Virus record (IMG/VR): IMGVR_UViG_3300010233_000031
Span: 1-49,207 of that record
From: a virus
DNA: 49,207 bases
Reading direction: 5' to 3' (one strand)
Shown one piece after another: positions 43,233-49,079 of this stretch. A program made the position numbers and the translations under genes. Below the pieces are notes generated by a model. That model saw only the letters and a program-made list of their open reading frames with translations. It was not told the DNA's origin and searched no databases. Numbering within the stretch: position 1 is the stretch's first letter; every line of letters starts with the position of its first letter.

Positions 43233-43684
43233 TTCATTTCCTCCGTTAGTTTGTTAAATTTGGTGACGGCTTCAGTATTTCTTTCAAAAACCTTGCTATA
43301 GGGCGATTCGTGGTTCTGTAATGCCGAATCTGTAATTGACAATTGTTTTGCCAACTCCTCGCCAGCGGATTTGAGGGTGGTGAGTTGGTCTTGTGCCTTT
43401 AGCTTCATTCTTACCACATCGTGCTTTACTTGTTTTTCATGTTCTAACTGTTCCCTCAACTCCTGATTCTCTAGTTTAAGCTGATTAAATTGCTCTCGCA
43501 GTTTTATATCATCGTTTGTCTGATTATCATATAAATCTTTAGCAAATTCTATTTGCTTTTCTAACTCCTGCACCTCTAGTTCGAGGGTGCGGGTGAAGTC
43601 AGAGGGAACAACATAATTATATGGTATTGGACAATACTCCTTTGCATCCGTCTTCGGTGTTTGGGATTGGGGTTGTGTGTTCAT
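43229..43684 (-). CDS. Coiled-coil protein
   Basis: 151 residues. After a short Pro/Thr-rich start containing TPKTDAKEY, residues about 30-145 are a long coiled coil (LELEVQELEKQIEFA, LKLENQELREQLEHEKQ). Proteins with a TPxTDA start and a coiled coil are frequent small early proteins of phages. Role unknown. Confidence 0.6.
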   Translation of the reverse strand: MNTQPQSQTPKTDAKEYCPIPYNYVVPSDFTRTLELEVQELEKQIEFAKDLYDNQTNDDIKLREQFNQLKLENQELREQLEHEKQVKHDVVRMKLKAQDQLTTLKSAGEELAKQLSITDSALQNHESPYSKVFERNTEAVTKFNKLTEEMK

Positions 43685-43857
43685 AGTATCTCAATGTGCC
43701 AATCATGAGCAGCCGCGACATAACGCGCTTTGTCAAGTCCATGTGCATTTAATGCACTTAAATCTTCATTCATAACGTGCTGCATTAAAAACTTGTCTGC
43801 TTCTGTAAGCGGAAAGTAAAGTTTGTTTTCTTCTTGGTATTTAAGTTGTATGTTCAT
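43681..43857 (-). CDS. Small protein, unknown
   Basis: 58 residues (MNIQLKYQEENKLYFPLTEA...) ending with AAAHDWHIEIL. It overlaps its neighbours by 4 bases on both sides, so its reading frame is well supported by the coupling. Helical and acidic. Unknown. Confidence 0.6.
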   Translation of the reverse strand: MNIQLKYQEENKLYFPLTEADKFLMQHVMNEDLSALNAHGLDKARYVAAAHDWHIEIL

Positions 43858-44105
43858 ACTTCAGGCAATGTTGTTCTATTTTCGGCGTCGTTAAGAATGG
43901 CTCTATACATTATTTGTCCTTCGTGTTGTCTTCCACCTTCGTATAAGACTTTCTTTCCTTTCTCCGCCGCAAACCTCTCGCCAGCTTTGAAGGAGTCGAG
44001 TTCGTGTTGCTTAATGATTGGCGTGACTCTCTCAAGAAATTCTTTAGCGTCAACAATGCCGACATCTAAATAAAGAATGGCTACTATTTCTTCCGCTGTT
44101 TTCAT
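43854..44105 (-). CDS. Small protein, unknown
   Basis: 83 residues, helical (TAEEIVAILYLDVGIVDAKEFLERVTPIIKQHELDSFKAGERFA). Coupled by overlap on both sides. The HELDSFKAGERFA segment recalls small phage proteins of nucleotide metabolism, but no catalytic motif is clear. Confidence 0.6.
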   Translation of the reverse strand: MKTAEEIVAILYLDVGIVDAKEFLERVTPIIKQHELDSFKAGERFAAEKGKKVLYEGGRQHEGQIMYRAILNDAENRTTLPEV

Positions 44106-44371
44106 AACTTCAAAACCCTTTCTGCTTGGGTGATTGCTTGTCTAAACGCTTCCATGACATTTCTATCTGATGGATGAGTTGCTAACACTTCTACTTGCTT
44201 CCCTGTTCTAGCAATGCTCTCCAACGCCTCTTTCCATTGGTTTGCGATGTCGGTGCGGGTGTAGGAGGTGTCGTGAACATCACCTGGACTGGTTTGAAAC
44301 TTACCGTTGAAATCACTTACTATATATAAGAAAGCAAATATCTCCCTCGGCATTTGTGTTTCGTTTGGCAT
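44102..44371 (-). CDS. Small protein, unknown
   Basis: 89 residues, mixed, beginning MPNETQMPREIFAFLYIVS with a C-terminal helix (RNVMEAFRQAITQAERVLKL). Coupled to the gene that follows by 4 bases; GC-richer composition than the region. Unknown family. Confidence 0.6.
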   Translation of the reverse strand: MPNETQMPREIFAFLYIVSDFNGKFQTSPGDVHDTSYTRTDIANQWKEALESIARTGKQVEVLATHPSDRNVMEAFRQAITQAERVLKL

Positions 44372-44383
44372 AGTGGTTGGTGG

Positions 44384-44560
44384 TTAATCTTCGTTACCTC
44401 TTGTTAATCCCCAAGTAACTCCTATCAGTCCAATTGCTATTACAAGGACTATAATTATCCCGACTACAAGTCCCAAATCATGTTGTGGGATATAACAAAC
44501 CCATGCAACTAAGTTGGCAACTATTAACCATAACAATATAAATCTTTTAAAGTGTTTCAT
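44384..44560 (-). CDS. Small two-span membrane protein
   Basis: 58 residues with two hydrophobic spans (FILLWLIVANLVAWVCYI and LGLVVGIIIVLVIAIGLIGVTW). The start overlaps the stop of the preceding tiny gene (AAAATGAAA). Possible roles include membrane takeover or superinfection exclusion; none is supported directly. Confidence 0.6.
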   Translation of the reverse strand: MKHFKRFILLWLIVANLVAWVCYIPQHDLGLVVGIIIVLVIAIGLIGVTWGLTRGNED

Positions 44561-44676
44561 TTTCTTTTTCTCTTTGTGGGTTGTGGGCGTTTAATTTTTG
44601 CTGTTTTATTTTCAATTATTGAGTGATAACAGTTACAAAAATCACACCATTGTTTTCTAGGATAATTTGATTTCAC
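44557..44676 (-). CDS. Tiny zinc-knuckle protein (39 residues)
   Basis: Starts at GTG in a GTGA overlap with the preceding stop and ends in an ATGA overlap with the next start. It has WCDFCNCYH near residues 10-18, a compact CxxCxCxH that could bind zinc, and a strongly basic tail (KIKRPQPTKRKRK). Probably a nucleic-acid-binding mini-protein. The couplings make a chance frame unlikely. Confidence 0.55.
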   Translation of the reverse strand: MKSNYPRKQWCDFCNCYHSIIENKTAKIKRPQPTKRKRK

Positions 44677-44837
44677 TTCTTAATCCTTTTCTTTTTAGTC
44701 GGGCGTTTAGTGCCACAGATTGGGCAGAACTTAAAGTTATTTGGAACAAATGCTGTTCCTAACTTAAAAGATTCACCTTTGAACATCCATTTTTTCCAAA
44801 TAGATGAAAAATAAATATGTTTGCACCAAGTTTTCAT
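44673..44837 (-). CDS. Small zinc-ribbon-like protein
   Basis: 54 residues. An N-terminal WCKHIYFSS and a C-terminal FCPICGTKRP with a Lys-rich tail. Phages and hosts often encode short proteins of this 'WCxH...CPxCGxxRP' kind. It overlaps both neighbours by 4 bases. Function unknown; single-knuckle zinc binding likely. Confidence 0.65.
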   Translation of the reverse strand: MKTWCKHIYFSSIWKKWMFKGESFKLGTAFVPNNFKFCPICGTKRPTKKKRIKK

Positions 44838-45043
44838 ACCTTAATCCTTGCTTCCTTTGTTGCCGGACTCGCGCCACAGCCCGCGTGCTGGCGAATGAAT
44901 CCCATCCAGTCGCCGGTCACTTCTATTTTTGCACCACAGCAGCATTGCAGTATCAACGGAGTTGTTTTTAACTCATGGATGTGCGGGAACTCGTGGTCAG
45001 GAATACCGTCCGAATAACAAGGTGGCATTGATAAATTAGTCAC
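44834..45043 (-). CDS. Small cysteine-rich protein
   Basis: 69 residues with several Cys (CYSDG, LQCCCGAKIEVTGDWMGFIRQHAGC). GC-rich codons (gccggactcgcgcc) contrast with the AT-rich neighbours, pointing to recent import. Coupled to both neighbours by overlaps. Unknown, possibly metal-binding. Confidence 0.6.
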   Translation of the reverse strand: MTNLSMPPCYSDGIPDHEFPHIHELKTTPLILQCCCGAKIEVTGDWMGFIRQHAGCGASPATKEARIKV

Positions 45044-45363
45044 AACCCACTCTCCTTCATCGCGGTTGCGCGGGTGATGTAGGGTGCTAAAATTATCAAT
45101 CTCACGACTCCAAAGTAACCTGCCAGCTTGCGATAATAAGAATCGAACTGCTCATCCGTCATCTTCTCCTCAATCCAAAGAGCGATTTGTTGCCATTCGG
45201 TTTCGAGGATTTCATTTTGAAGTGTATTGTCTTTCCAGTAAAAATAAGGTTCTTGTTCAATATCACCTTCCATATTAAATGGAACATAAACAATTTTATC
45301 CGGCAACTGTTCCGCGAAATAGAGTTGAGCTTCGTGTTGGGTTAGCATAAATTGAGGTTCCAT
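45040..45363 (-). CDS. Hypothetical protein
   Basis: 107 residues, acidic, starting MEPQFMLTQHEAQLYF, with Tyr/Trp-rich segments and a helical C-terminus (DEQFDSYYRKLAGYFGVVRL). It overlaps the upstream gene by 22 bases. No family recognised. Confidence 0.6.
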   Translation of the reverse strand: MEPQFMLTQHEAQLYFAEQLPDKIVYVPFNMEGDIEQEPYFYWKDNTLQNEILETEWQQIALWIEEKMTDEQFDSYYRKLAGYFGVVRLIILAPYITRATAMKESGL

Positions 45364-45482
45364 TGCTTATTTAATTCAATTCTAATTTCTTCAAGATTGC
45401 TAAACTTAAATTTACAGCAAATCATCCACACATTGATTGCTTCTTTTGAAGCGATTCTACCAATAATTTCAGTATATGTCAT
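45342..45482 (-). CDS. Small protein, unknown
   Basis: 46 residues from MTYTEIIGRIASKEAINVW. A longer frame from 45524 overlaps the upstream gene and was rejected. Helical, two adjacent Cys (ICCKF). Unknown. Confidence 0.5.
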   Translation of the reverse strand: MTYTEIIGRIASKEAINVWMICCKFKFSNLEEIRIELNKQWNLNLC

Positions 45483-45486
45483 AATG

Positions 45487-45642
45487 TTATGTAGGTTTGA
45501 AAGAACCAACTCTAGTGCCACCACTATACAATACTTTATCTCTCTTAATAGCAGCTTCTTTCCTTGCTCTGTTGCTGTTAGATGGATATTGTTGGTCTTT
45601 CTTTGTAAGTTTTGATTTGAATGTGAGTGTTTGTTTAGTCAT
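45487..45642 (-). CDS. Small basic protein
   Basis: 51 residues (MTKQTLTFKSKLTKKDQQYPS, later RARKEAAIKRDKV). It has the TAAACTATG start context and lies 4 bases before the next gene. Strongly basic; nucleic-acid binding is plausible. Unknown family. Confidence 0.6.
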   Translation of the reverse strand: MTKQTLTFKSKLTKKDQQYPSNSNRARKEAAIKRDKVLYSGGTRVGSFKPT

Positions 45643-45662
45643 AGTTTATTGCTATTTATGGA

Positions 45663-45872
45663 TTATATTACAAAATCATTTGGTCGTTCAATAAGCAATA
45701 CATACTCAGTAATTGGAGAGTGTATAACTTCATATTGAGGCTCATAAAATTCATGAAATTCTCTAACTATTTTATTGTGTAATTTTGCCTTATTTTGCCA
45801 CACATTTGCCGGTGCAAATGGTTGAAAAGGTTCATCATCCGTCATTTGGTCACTAAAGTCAATTTTTATCAT
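45663..45872 (-). CDS. Small protein, unknown
   Basis: 69 residues, acidic N-terminus (IDFSDQMTDDEPFQPF) and strand-rich C-terminus (YEVIHSPITEYVLLIERP). It overlaps the 3D-domain gene by 14 bases. Unknown function. Confidence 0.6.
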   Translation of the reverse strand: MIKIDFSDQMTDDEPFQPFAPANVWQNKAKLHNKIVREFHEFYEPQYEVIHSPITEYVLLIERPNDFVI

Positions 45873-46158
45873 AGATTATTACTGTTTGATTTGTTTTGAT
45901 TCCAAATTGTTTTGCTTCTTTTAGTGACGACATAAATATATCAAATCTATGAGTGCCATCATATCTACGATTCATTTTATCTTCTGCATAGTAAATAGTG
46001 CCATTAAACACAATCTTACTTCCTAATGGAATACTACTTCTATCACCAATAGCAACAGTATGATTAGCTGTTGGATAGTGTTTATTATCAGCACACTTGT
46101 TCGTGCTACTTGAGGCTATGCAATAAGCTGTGATAATACAGTTAGTGAGTGTAATCAT
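45859..46158 (-). CDS. 3D-domain cell-wall protein
   Basis: 99 residues matching the 3D (three Asp) double-psi barrel: ITAYCIASSSTNKC at the start, AIGDRSSIPLGSKIVFNGTIYYAEDKMNRRYDG, then RFDIFMSSLKEAKQFGIKTNQTVIIY. Asp in AED, YDG and FDIF are the expected catalytic-type positions. Such domains act on peptidoglycan in MltA/RlpA-like enzymes. No signal peptide is evident. With no endolysin beside the holin, this may be the lysis enzyme, or an early protein that alters the wall. Confidence 0.7.
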   Translation of the reverse strand: MITLTNCIITAYCIASSSTNKCADNKHYPTANHTVAIGDRSSIPLGSKIVFNGTIYYAEDKMNRRYDGTHRFDIFMSSLKEAKQFGIKTNQTVIIYDKN

Positions 46159-46349
46159 ACAGCATGAGTAAAGTGAGCAGGATGCTTAATCCCTTGTGAA
46201 GCTATACACTGTGAAATTGTTGGTCTTGCTTGACTTGTTAATCGTAAGTGAACAGGATTAAGTGCTTCTAATTGGTGTGGTGAGTAGAAGGATATTTTCT
46301 TCCCTTTTATTTCTATTACTGTTGGAGTAAGGTCTCGAGGTTTATTCAT
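46155..46349 (-). CDS. Small protein, unknown
   Basis: 64 residues (MNKPRDLTPTVIEIKGKKIS...) with a C-terminal ISQCIASQGIKHPAHF. It overlaps the 3D-domain gene by 4 bases, so it is likely coupled with it. It may be a small modulator; no family recognised. Confidence 0.6.
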   Translation of the reverse strand: MNKPRDLTPTVIEIKGKKISFYSPHQLEALNPVHLRLTSQARPTISQCIASQGIKHPAHFTHAV

Positions 46350-46466
46350 AGTTTCTTTTCTTGTTAAATTTAATTGACAGGTTAGCTAGTGAGGCTATTC
46401 GACAACGTGAGAGAACTACTCTCGGCAATCACGCCATGAGTTGCTTATTATTAATACCTATCAAAT
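46350..46466. other. Spacer before the tRNA-like element
   Basis: The 117 bases between the gene start at 46349 and the tRNA-like 3' end hold a short dyad (GAGAGAACTACTCTC near 46410). No open frame is supported on the - strand. The + frame here encodes an AAGFEPAT-like stretch, a known artefact of reading a tRNA backwards. Confidence 0.5.
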
Positions 46467-46609
46467 TGGTGAGCGCGGCAGGATTTGAACCTGCAACCAC
46501 GAGATTTGGATTTTTCATTTCTGAAAGTTGTCCAGCACTATCTGCTCTCATTTAAGAGTTCGCCTCTGGTCTATTGTGCGTCAGCGTCTTTACATTCCGC
46601 CACGCGCTC
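46467..46609 (-). tRNA. Second tRNA-like element, with about 55 extra bases
   Basis: On the - strand: 7-bp acceptor GAGCGCG/CGCGCTC, discriminator A, encoded CCA; T arm GCAGG-TTCAAAT-CCTGC; D arm GCG...CGC after U8-G9, with the 'TGGCGGAAT' look of a leucine-type tRNA. The 3' half contains a hairpin TGGA...TTTCA-GAAA-TGAAA...TCCA. No normal anticodon stem with a 7-base loop is found; the total is 143 bases against about 88. Similar excess in the element at 34412 suggests a common insertion type or a tRNA mimic. Confidence 0.55.
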
Positions 46610-46619
46610 ATAAATTGAA

Positions 46620-46866
46620 TAGTGACAAGTGCAACTACTTATATTTCATTGGCATACAGTCAATTTAATTTGAACGGTAGAGTTGCCACTTCAAATCAAA
46701 TCCTACAGATAAGTAATCTACACACTCTGTAGTTATCCTGTTAAACCTTGTCACTAACTAGCACAATCATTCGGTTGGATAATCAGCCACGCCAAGTTGG
46801 TGATGGCTAAAGATTATTGTTTGATTGTGCTAGTTAATGCACAGTAAGTGTTGAACTGCTACTGTG
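46620..46866. other. Array of stem-loop units downstream of a small gene
   Basis: Three units in a row: TAGTGACAAG (46620-46629) pairs with CTTGTCACTA (46747-46756); AACTAGCACAATCA (46756-46769) pairs perfectly with TGATTGTGCTAGTT (46822-46835), enclosing two inner hairpins; and CACAGTA (46840-46846) pairs with TACTGTG (46860-46866). No gene is seen. In the - strand transcript they would separate the gene at 46884 from the tRNA-like element. They could be processing sites or small RNAs. Confidence 0.55.
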
Positions 46867-46883
46867 ATTCAGTTTGATATATC

Positions 46884-47063
46884 TTATAGTTTGTAATCAT
46901 CATTCATTGCATCACAGACTTTTTGTGCGTTGGTTCGCAATGAAAAATGATATTTTTGTTTCATCCATTTCAGTTTATCTGTGATAATATAATAATCTTT
47001 AGCATATAAATCCACTGTCTCTTTTTGGTGGAATTTTCTAACCTTGAATCGTCTTGTTTTCAT
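46884..47063 (-). CDS. Small basic protein behind a sigma-54 promoter
   Basis: 59 residues (MKTRRFKVRKFHQKETVDLY..., ending QKVCDAMNDDYKL) with ten Lys and four Arg. It starts at AAATAAACTATG, the commonest start context here, about 20 bases after the predicted sigma-54 start site. Basic and helical; nucleic-acid binding is plausible. Unknown family. Confidence 0.65.
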   Translation of the reverse strand: MKTRRFKVRKFHQKETVDLYAKDYYIITDKLKWMKQKYHFSLRTNAQKVCDAMNDDYKL

Positions 47064-47094
47064 AGTTTATTTGTTCGATACAACTTGCATACAA

Positions 47095-47109
47095 GCAAGT
47101 TTCATGCCA
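47095..47109 (-). promoter_or_regulatory. Sigma-54 promoter
   Basis: Core TGGCATGAAACTTGC on the - strand, with 10 bases between GG and GC and a full TTGC -12 element. Predicted start near 47084. Just upstream lies a perfect CTAATTA-GTGG-TAATTAG repeat (47114-47131). It would serve the gene at 46884, the stem-loop array, the second tRNA-like element and possibly the run of small genes beyond. Confidence 0.8.
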
Positions 47110-47171
47110 CTTTCTAATTAGTGGTAATTAGTATACCTGCCCTTTATGTTTCTTCTTCACTGAAATTAGAG

Positions 47172-47336
47172 TTAGGAGTGCCTTGTGAGAAAGAGTTGTT
47201 CTAGTGGCACAAGAGCACGACCTTGTGGTCTTTGCCTTTTGACACTAAATCTGCTAGTGATTTTCTTTGTTGGTCTAAAGGCATATCGTTTAGCGCGAGT
47301 ATAGCCTAGTAAGCGTTGGAATTCGTTGTTTGTCAT
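47172..47336 (-). CDS. Small Arg-rich protein
   Basis: 54 residues (MTNNEFQRLLGYTRAKRYAF, then KRQRPQGRALVPLEQLF). Highly basic. It lies between the CTAG-rich stretch and the 47095 promoter. The start context is A/T-rich (AAATTTATG). Unknown; moderately supported by length and neighbour spacing only. Confidence 0.45.
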   Translation of the reverse strand: MTNNEFQRLLGYTRAKRYAFRPTKKITSRFSVKRQRPQGRALVPLEQLFLTRHS

Positions 47337-47344
47337 AAATTTAA

Positions 47345-47494
47345 TTATATTGCATAATCAACAACTATTCTTACACAAGATGGATAGCGGCGTTGATACT
47401 CTTTCAATATTTGAATATCTATTTTGTAGATATATTGAAATTCTATTGTGCAAATTTGAAATCCTTTAGCTGTGTATAATGATAGTTTTGTCAT
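47345..47494 (-). CDS. Small protein behind a leader hairpin
   Basis: 49 residues (MTKLSLYTAKGFQICTIEFQ..., ending VVDYAI), 8 bases before the next small gene. Its start codon lies at the base of a stem (47494-47501 with 47551-47558, TAACACTA/TAGTGTTA) that could hide the start. Unknown function. Confidence 0.5.
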   Translation of the reverse strand: MTKLSLYTAKGFQICTIEFQYIYKIDIQILKEYQRRYPSCVRIVVDYAI

Positions 47495-47558
47495 AACACT
47501 AACTAGCTAATGAGGACTGGAATGGATAGTCATGGTGAGAATCAACTAGCTAGTGTTA
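47494..47558 (-). promoter_or_regulatory. Leader stem-loop at the start of the 49-residue gene
   Basis: TAACACTA at 47494-47501 pairs with TAGTGTTA at 47551-47558; inside it are ACTAGCT and ACTAGC pieces. The first base of the start codon belongs to the stem, so translation could depend on opening it. Confidence 0.45.
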
Positions 47559-48079
47559 GGACACTACAATCATATATCTACAAACAGAGATAAATCTAGT
47601 AACTATTACTGCTTTGCCGATTACTAGAATACATTCACTAGAAATCCTATATCTCTAGTGTGCGTCAATCCTTACGTTATATCATTTTCGCACTCTGTTT
47701 CTTTAGGAAGTTTCATTACTCATTAGACTGTTATCTTGTGAAGGATACTTTTCGTATTTCTACAATATGTATCAATCTATCTGGACACAAGTTTGCTCTA
47801 GCTGAAACTTAATCCGCACTAGATGATGTTCTAGTGACTAACTAACCAGTGGCGAAGTCTTGAAGTCATTCTATTCTAGTTTAGTATCATTTGAAGGATT
47901 AAATGAATAAATCAATTCAATCTTTGAAGTGTTCACAATCTAGTGAACTGGATTTAACTAGCTTCAAGTGTGTGCATCCTCTGTCTTATACAATTATACA
48001 TTGAAACATTGTAGTCTCAATCTATTTTAGCATTAGACTATCCTAGTGCAATCCATCGCTTGTTATTTGTCATGGAAAA
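47559..48079. other. CTAG-rich non-coding stretch with many small dyads
   Basis: No open frame with a plausible start was found. CTAG occurs 14 times from 47505 to 48043, often as CTAGTG or CACTAG. Small perfect hairpins include 47817-47836 (CACTAGA...TCTAGTG) and 47931-47948 (GTTCAC...GTGAAC). At about 35% G+C roughly two CTAG would be expected. It could be a multi-site binding region, or a set of structured RNAs. Confidence 0.5.
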
Positions 48080-48128
48080 TAAAAATGGACGTTAGGTTCA
48101 ACATATTTCAGTTGTCACCTAACGTCCA
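48080..48128 (-). terminator. Rho-independent terminator of the 136-residue gene
   Basis: On the - strand TGGACGTTAGGT pairs perfectly with ACCTAACGTCCA (12 bp, extended by CAAC/GTTG after a short bulge) and is followed by TTTTTATTTT. It lies 18 bases beyond the gene's stop. Confidence 0.85.
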
Positions 48129-48145
48129 GCGGAACGCGCAAACTA

Positions 48146-48556
48146 TTACACTTTCAAGTCGTCAATCCACTTTTCCAGCTCATCCGTCAAGCGGAACTTG
48201 CTGAAACCGTAACTAACGTGATTAACTCCGGCATCACTAATCCATTGCAAAGCGCGAACGATTGCCAAGGGGTTTGTCAAAGTAATCCCCTTTGCTTTGC
48301 TGGCGTCGGCAATGGTAACTTTACCATCCTTGTTACCCTTGCCAATTTTGATACTGGCGGTTGCATTGCGGAAAGCTGCCCCTGCATCACTTCCAGCTTG
48401 CTTGGCAATCTTCTCTGCTTTTGCAGATTCAATCCCAAACCGTTCAATGCAACCCTTGTAGATACGCTCCATTTCGGAACTATATCGGCCATTGCCAAAG
48501 TCGACCTTTGTGCTTGATTGTGTTTCGTTTGCGGGTTTTTCGAGTATAGTTGTCAT
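48146..48556 (-). CDS. First sigma-54-driven protein, unknown
   Basis: 136 residues. Lys/Ala-rich helical middle (ESAKAEKIAKQAGSDAGAAFRNATASIKIGKGNKDGKVTIADASKAKG) and a C-terminal helix pair (WISDAGVNHVSYGFSKFRLTDELEKWIDDLKV) that might be a DNA-binding fold. GC-richer than most neighbours. It is a stand-alone unit with its own promoter (48962), a 390-base leader and a perfect terminator, as expected of an abundant or key early product. Confidence 0.65.
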   Translation of the reverse strand: MTTILEKPANETQSSTKVDFGNGRYSSEMERIYKGCIERFGIESAKAEKIAKQAGSDAGAAFRNATASIKIGKGNKDGKVTIADASKAKGITLTNPLAIVRALQWISDAGVNHVSYGFSKFRLTDELEKWIDDLKV

Positions 48557-48629
48557 ATGTTTCGAGTCACTAGCAACCGTTTTCAGAACGGCAACCGTTC
48601 ACAGGCACAACTGTTGCGCCCATAAATCT

Positions 48630-48749
48630 ATGTATGATTTGACAACTAACTGTGCTATCGCGCTGCATGATTTGTATTGGATTACATACCATATGCAGTT
48701 CGACCCGCGCTATAAAGAACTTGCTCGCCATGTATGCGAGCGAGAGTAG
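48630..48749 (+). CDS. Possible small protein on the opposite strand
   Basis: 39 residues (MYDLTTNCAIALHDLYWITY...DPRYKELARHVCERE) with protein-like composition and GC-richer codons. It lies in the leader of the - strand gene and would be antisense to it. No start context or coupling supports it, so it may be chance. Confidence 0.25.
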   Translation: MYDLTTNCAIALHDLYWITYHMQFDPRYKELARHVCERE

Positions 48750-48837
48750 TATAGCACACCCTATGCCAAGCAGTTAAATCACACTTAACTTGTTGAATGA
48801 TAACAACTTAACCCTATTTGCAACTTAATGCCAATCG

Positions 48838-48919
48838 CGCAAACTTTGCACACTTTAAACACTAGTAAATGACATAACTAACTGATTATTAGCAACTTAT
48901 AACTGTGCAAACTTTGCAC
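48838..48919. promoter_or_regulatory. Two operator-like palindromes in the 48962 leader
   Basis: TGTGCAAA-C-TTTGCACA (48903-48919) is a perfect 17-base palindrome. A near-copy, GCGCAAACTTTGCACA, lies at 48838-48853. Both are downstream of the predicted start (about 48951) of the sigma-54 promoter, where a repressor could block transcription. Confidence 0.5.
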
Positions 48920-48961
48920 ACCCTATGCAATTTTTGCGCGCCTTATTTATGGACATTACTA

Positions 48962-48976
48962 GCATTTATCATGCCA
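48962..48976 (-). promoter_or_regulatory. Rightmost sigma-54 promoter
   Basis: Core TGGCATGATAAATGC on the - strand, identical to the promoter at 42463 over 18 bases. Predicted start near 48951. Upstream are ACGACTA-CTT-TAGTCGT (48986-49002) and a wider TATCATAGC (49004-49012) / GCTATGATA (49071-49079) pair, in the usual place for activator sites. Confidence 0.8.
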
Positions 48977-48985
48977 CTTCAAATC

Positions 48986-49079
48986 ACGACTACTTTAGTC
49001 GTATATCATAGCTTGTGTCACCTTGTCTCAAGAGCACTTCTCGTTCCACTGTTCTACAGTGTGTCAAATTGCTATGATA
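48986..49079. promoter_or_regulatory. Inverted repeats upstream of the rightmost promoter
   Basis: A tight repeat ACGACTA-CTT-TAGTCGT (48986-49002) is followed by a 9+9 pair, TATCATAGC and GCTATGATA, spaced 58 bases apart. They lie about 11 to 104 bases upstream of the -24 element, the range where sigma-54 activator or IHF-like sites are found. Confidence 0.45.

Noticed and set aside
46361-46555. + strand open frame with an AAGFEPATT stretch
   Set aside because: This residue pattern is a known artefact of translating the reverse of a tRNA T arm; it overlaps the tRNA-like element.
48146-48556. + strand frames overlapping the 136-residue gene
   Set aside because: They run against a gene that has a promoter and a terminator; their sequences are low-quality shadows.
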